Assembly (NCBI GenBank): GCA_964533435.1
Contig: CAZHLU010000016.1
Coordinates: 1-15,719 of the forward strand
Length of the DNA: 15,719 nucleotides
DNA from: CAZWIT01 sp964533435
GTDB taxonomy: Bacteria; Patescibacteriota; Patescibacteriia; UBA1558; GWA2-36-10
Direction: 5' to 3'
Shown in pieces: positions 12,686-15,719 of the stretch. Within the stretch, counting starts at the first letter, position 1, and every line of letters starts with the position of its first letter. The notes under the pieces were generated by a model that worked only from the letters and a program-made list of their open reading frames with translations, had not been told where the DNA came from and did not search any database. Made by a program: the position numbers and the translations under genes.

Positions 12686-13648
12686 CTATAACATTTTTTT
12701 AAATTGTTCTACCATTGGTACTAGTTCTGGATCGCAATGATATTTTTTAGCAAGATAAAATGAAGTCCAATCAGCTAGCAACATATTAGAAAATATTTCT
12801 TGCCAACGATTTTGACCACTTAATTTAGCAGAAAGTTGCTTTAGACTTTCTTTTTTATATAGATTTTTAATTACCTTTAATCTTTTGGTAATACTAGGAT
12901 GATCATGTTTATCTTCGAGATAAATAATAGCAAAATTATCAGATAGTTTTTTGGTGTATTCATTGCGGTCAAAGCCAGTCATTTCGTTATGATTTAGTTC
13001 TGGTAAGACATTGTAAAAGGCTGGTATCTTGGTATTTTCATTAAATTTTATTTTCCAAGTAAATGCTAGGCTAGTGTTTTGGCGGGAAGCATAAATAATG
13101 GGGATTTTATTAAATAATTGTTCAGCCATTTTTTGGCCAGCCTTTTGTTGGGCGTTAGCTTTTAAAGATGTGCTTAAGTGATAACTTTCTTTGAGCAGGC
13201 TAAATTCACCCATGGCTAGCAATAAGGCTCTTAAATTTAGACCAATGGCTTGGCGTGGTTGGATGTGCCAATTAGGAATTTGTATATAGGCTAGATTTTT
13301 AGCTTTAGCTATTTCAATTAATTTTCCGCCAGTAGCAACAACTAAAACATTTAATTTATTTTTTAGAGCCATTTCTAAACCACTGATTACTTCTTCGGTG
13401 TTGCCAGAGTAAGAGTTGGCAATGATTAAATAATTTTTTAGTTTACTGATTGGCCAAGTAGGTAAATTATAGTCTTGGTGCACATGAATATTTAGCGTTG
13501 GCTTAATAGCTAGTAGTAAGTCAGCAGCTAGATGCGAACCGCCCATGCCTAATAATACAAAGTTTTTAGCTGGTTTAAAGTATTTTTTATTTTCAATCTT
13601 TGCTTGATAACTAAATTGTTCAGGAAAATTTTTAATAGCGTCTAGCAT
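12686..13648 (-). CDS. bifunctional phosphoglucose/phosphomannose isomerase
   Basis: A 320-residue sugar-phosphate isomerase of the archaeal-type bifunctional PGI/PMI family, which interconverts glucose-6-P or mannose-6-P with fructose-6-P. The first SIS domain shows LGMGGSHLAADL (G34 to D43). A second SIS motif, NSYSGNTEEV (N78 to V87), binds the sugar phosphate. The family's hallmark PELNHNEMTGF, with the catalytic Glu and His, is present in the second half. I chose the ATG at 13648 over one at 13696 because it starts the family-like LDAIKNFPEQF and leaves a seven-base gap, whereas the longer form would overlap the transketolase gene. It is the third gene of the operon. It links the non-oxidative pentose phosphate pathway to upper glycolysis and to mannose activation for glycans. 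Confidence 0.87.
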   Translation of the reverse strand: MLDAIKNFPEQFSYQAKIENKKYFKPAKNFVLLGMGGSHLAADLLLAIKPTLNIHVHQDYNLPTWPISKLKNYLIIANSYSGNTEEVISGLEMALKNKLNVLVVATGGKLIEIAKAKNLAYIQIPNWHIQPRQAIGLNLRALLLAMGEFSLLKESYHLSTSLKANAQQKAGQKMAEQLFNKIPIIYASRQNTSLAFTWKIKFNENTKIPAFYNVLPELNHNEMTGFDRNEYTKKLSDNFAIIYLEDKHDHPSITKRLKVIKNLYKKESLKQLSAKLSGQNRWQEIFSNMLLADWTSFYLAKKYHCDPELVPMVEQFKKML

Positions 13649-13655
13649 AATTTTA

Positions 13656-14627
13656 TTATTGATGATTATTAAGTAGTTGTTTAGCAGCTTGTACAATATG
13701 TTGGCGATCTAGACCATATTTTTGCCATAATTGTTGGTAAGTTCCAGATTCGCCAAAGGTATCTTTAACACCGATTATAGTTAATGGTTTTGGTAATTTT
13801 TGACTTAAGAGTTCAGCGATGGCAGAGCCTAAACCTCCAATTTTTTGGTGATCTTCGACAGTAATTACTAGACCAGTTTTTTGTACAGATTTTAAGATAG
13901 TTTTTTCATCCAGTGGTTTAATAGTATGACAATTAATTACCTCGGCTTTTATCTTATGTTCAGCTAAAATTTTGGCAGCTTGTAGGGTTTCATAAAGAAT
14001 TGGGCCATGGGCAATAATAGTGACATCTTTGCCAGGTAGTAGAACATTAGCTTGGCCAATTTTAAAGGGGGATTCTTTAGTAGTAAAGATATTTGTTTCA
14101 GGACGAGTAAGTCTTAAGTAGACTGGGCCATTGATTTTTAAAATAGCTTCAGTGGCTTTTTGAGCTTCTAGATAATCAGCCGGCGCTACTACGCTAATAT
14201 TGGGTAAACAACGAACAATAGCAATATCCTCTAAAGCTTGGTGGCTTGCACCATTTTCACCAACTGAAAGTCCAGTATGGTGGCCAATAATTTTTACATT
14301 TGCATCAGAGTAGCAAACACTAATTCTTAATTGATCCCAAGATCTACCAGGACTAAAAACAGCAAAGCTACTAGCAATAGCAATCTTTCCGCTTAGGGCA
14401 AGCCCAGAAGCTACTCCTAGCATATTTTGTTCAGCCACACCTACTTCAATAAAACGATCAGGATATTTTTCAGCAAAGGCAGCCACGCGAGTAGATTCAG
14501 CTAGGTCAGCGGAAACAACTACAATATCAGTATTTTTTTTGGCAAGACTTACTAAGGCTTCGCCAAATCCAGAGCGAGTAGATTTTTTTATTAATTTATT
14601 TTCTTGACTCCAATTTTTGTCTAGCAT
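13656..14627 (-). CDS. transketolase, C-terminal subunit
   Basis: A 323-residue half-transketolase with the pyrimidine-binding and C-terminal domains. The cofactor-activating Glu is in RFIEVGVAEQNM (E66), followed by GLALSGKIAIASSFAVF, HTGLSVGENGASHQALED and RLTRPE. The C-terminal domain (about 190-320) holds the regulatory fold with INCHTIKPLD and GGLGSAIAE. It works as a heterodimer partner of the upstream subunit, moving two-carbon units between sugar phosphates with thiamine diphosphate. The split into two genes is common in archaea and in many bacteria, including this group. It starts four bases after the N-subunit stop, which suggests coupled, equal synthesis. Confidence 0.93.
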   Translation of the reverse strand: MLDKNWSQENKLIKKSTRSGFGEALVSLAKKNTDIVVVSADLAESTRVAAFAEKYPDRFIEVGVAEQNMLGVASGLALSGKIAIASSFAVFSPGRSWDQLRISVCYSDANVKIIGHHTGLSVGENGASHQALEDIAIVRCLPNISVVAPADYLEAQKATEAILKINGPVYLRLTRPETNIFTTKESPFKIGQANVLLPGKDVTIIAHGPILYETLQAAKILAEHKIKAEVINCHTIKPLDEKTILKSVQKTGLVITVEDHQKIGGLGSAIAELLSQKLPKPLTIIGVKDTFGESGTYQQLWQKYGLDRQHIVQAAKQLLNNHQ

Positions 14628-14631
14628 ATTT

Positions 14632-15459
14632 TTATTTAGCTTGTTCTAACTCTTCTAAGGCTTGGGCGCATTGTTTGATGTCTGGTATTTTGTCATGCCT
14701 GACATATTTATTTTCCATAAAAGATACGCCTTTGCCTAGAGTGGTTTTAGCAATAATAGCTAGGGGTTTATTTTTATTATTTTTTGTCTGTTGTAAAGTT
14801 TTTACAATTTTAGCAATATCATTACCAGGCATTTCAATGGTGTTCCAGCCAAAGTCTTGGTATTTTTTTGTTAGTGATCCCAGAGGCATAATATCTTTAG
14901 TATAGCCATTTATTTGAATGCCATTTAAATCTACAATAACAATTAAATTGTTTAATTTGTATTTACTGGCTAGCATCAAAGCTTCCCAAACTTGGCCTTC
15001 ATTATGTTCACCGTCGCTTGTGATACAAAATACTCTATAACTACTTTTATCTATTTTAGCATTTAAGGCTATGCCAACTGCTTGCGAAATTCCTTGTCCT
15101 AGGGGGCCACTTGATACTTCAACACCAGCCAAAGATAAATTGTGTGGGTGACCCTGTAAACGGCTATTTATTTTACAAAAACTTTTTAATTCTACTAAAG
15201 GGAAATATCCAGCTCGTGCTAAGCTTGTGTAAAGTACTGGACAGATGTGTCCATTGGATAAAATTAAACGATCACGTAGAGGGGAATTTGGTTTATGTGG
15301 GCTATGATTTAAAATCTTAAAAAATAAAACAGTAAAAATATCAGCCATGCCCAATGAACCGCCGATGTGTCCAGAATTAGCCCGGATAATCATTTTGACA
15401 ATATCTTCGCGGATAATATTTGCTTGTTTTTTTAATTCTTTGATATTTAAATTTGACAT
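14632..15459 (-). CDS. transketolase, N-terminal (diphosphate-binding) subunit
   Basis: A 275-residue half-transketolase carrying the thiamine diphosphate phosphate-binding site. Motifs in order: NSGHIGGSLGMADI (H31), LSNGHICPVLY (H71), GPLGQG (119-123) and the SDGEHNEGQVWEA cofactor/Mg motif (D149, N153) leading to IVIVDLNGIQINGYT. The motif has SDGEH where GDGEL is common, a mild change. It is the first gene of a three-gene operon with the C-subunit and PGI/PMI. The upstream region between the hairpin at 15502-15528 and the ATG holds only weak -10 candidates (GATAAT or TATGAT within about 15 bases), so the message may have a very short leader or none. No Shine-Dalgarno is seen. Confidence 0.93.
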   Translation of the reverse strand: MSNLNIKELKKQANIIREDIVKMIIRANSGHIGGSLGMADIFTVLFFKILNHSPHKPNSPLRDRLILSNGHICPVLYTSLARAGYFPLVELKSFCKINSRLQGHPHNLSLAGVEVSSGPLGQGISQAVGIALNAKIDKSSYRVFCITSDGEHNEGQVWEALMLASKYKLNNLIVIVDLNGIQINGYTKDIMPLGSLTKKYQDFGWNTIEMPGNDIAKIVKTLQQTKNNKNKPLAIIAKTTLGKGVSFMENKYVRHDKIPDIKQCAQALEELEQAK

Positions 15460-15494
15460 ATAGTTATATTATCATATTTAGGCTTTAAAATAAA

Positions 15495-15528
15495 TAAAAA
15501 ATCACCCAGGGAACTTGTCTCTGGGTGA
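15495..15528 (-). terminator. intrinsic terminator of the right-edge gene
   Basis: Read on the minus strand, TCACCCAG (15528-15521) pairs with CTGGGTGA (15509-15502) and is followed by TTTTTTATTTATTTT. It ends transcription of the gene entering from the right edge before the transketolase operon starts. Confidence 0.88.
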
Positions 15529-15552
15529 AATATTGAAATAAGCAAACGTCTT

Positions 15553-15719
15553 TTAAGATAGTCGCACAAAGCGAATTCTGTTCCAGGCAATATAATGCAA
15601 CTCATCGGTCTGTAGGCAGATAAGTCCAGAGCCGATATTAAAATAGTTGGCAATCGGTTTTTCAAGAGCTCGTTCAATTTTCTCTTCGTCAAAGTAAGTT
15701 AGTAGATTGATACTAGTAT
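15553..15719 (-). CDS. 3' end of an unrecognised gene, partial
   Basis: Reading the minus strand from the right edge, one frame stays open for 54 codons and stops with TAA at 15555-15553. The other two frames stop within the first few codons. The encoded tail includes LTYFDEEKIERALEKPIANY and then GSGLICLQTDELHYIAWNRI, ending FVRLS. It has balanced, protein-like composition. The strong minus-strand terminator 25 bases downstream supports it. A different, longer frame (15447-15692) runs through that terminator and into the transketolase gene, so I reject it. The C-terminal strand pattern looks like a small beta domain, but I cannot name the family. The start lies beyond the window. Confidence 0.7.
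   Translation of the reverse strand, partial: TSINLLTYFDEEKIERALEKPIANYFNIGSGLICLQTDELHYIAWNRIRFVRLS

Noticed and set aside
13649..13696. Sixteen-codon extension of PGI/PMI
   Set aside because: It overlaps the end of the transketolase C-subunit and does not resemble the family N-terminus.
15447..15692. Minus-strand ORF of 81 codons at the right
   Set aside because: It crosses a strong terminator and overlaps the transketolase start. Another frame in the same DNA gives a better coding tail.

Overview
The window looks like chromosomal DNA from a member of the Candidate Phyla Radiation (Patescibacteria). This is inference from gene content and style, because no ribosomal RNA or marker gene is present. 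The pointers are AT-rich DNA, short intergenic gaps, hairpin terminators, many genes without a Shine-Dalgarno sequence, a DUF2339 membrane protein, a GtrA protein, a secreted M23 peptidase with a peptidoglycan-binding domain, thrombospondin type 3 repeats, a split transketolase and a bifunctional phosphoglucose/phosphomannose isomerase. The standard genetic code fits: every reading frame is intact. All 17 stops are TAA (13) or TAG (4), never TGA.

Layout, left to right. 1-650: a cREC-type receiver-like protein, then tRNA-Pro(UGG) and tRNA-Gly(UCC), closed by a hairpin terminator. 660-6076: a secreted M23 peptidase; a nitronate monooxygenase-like flavoprotein with its own promoter and strong Shine-Dalgarno; then a two-gene unit of a DUF2339 multi-pass membrane protein overlapping a membrane-anchored TSP3-repeat protein. 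6075-8342: a two-gene unit of a degenerate GT4-like glycosyltransferase and an APH-like kinase, ending at a bidirectional terminator. 8345-11293 (minus strand): a tight four-gene operon of SDR epimerase, small membrane protein, GT4 glycosyltransferase and a SpoT/MESH1-like HD hydrolase. 11321-11737 (plus): GtrA. 11810-12642 (minus): an orphan secreted four-cysteine protein that is richer in G+C than its neighbours. 12658-15459 (minus): transketolase N-half, transketolase C-half and PGI/PMI in one operon. 15495-15719 (minus): the 3' end of one more gene and its terminator.

How the genes work together: much of the window serves the cell envelope (peptidoglycan hydrolysis, glycan synthesis and transfer, surface anchoring). 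The transketolase and PGI/PMI operon supplies and interconverts sugar phosphates (fructose-6-P, glucose-6-P, mannose-6-P) that feed nucleotide-sugar synthesis. I see no CRISPR array, insertion sequence, integrase or phage gene. The most unusual points are the degenerate GT4 plus APH-like kinase pair, the DUF2339 plus TSP3 pair, a ppGpp-hydrolase-like gene inside a glycan operon, a promoter element shared by two genes, and a short gene at the right edge. No gap without a gene exceeds about 300 bases.
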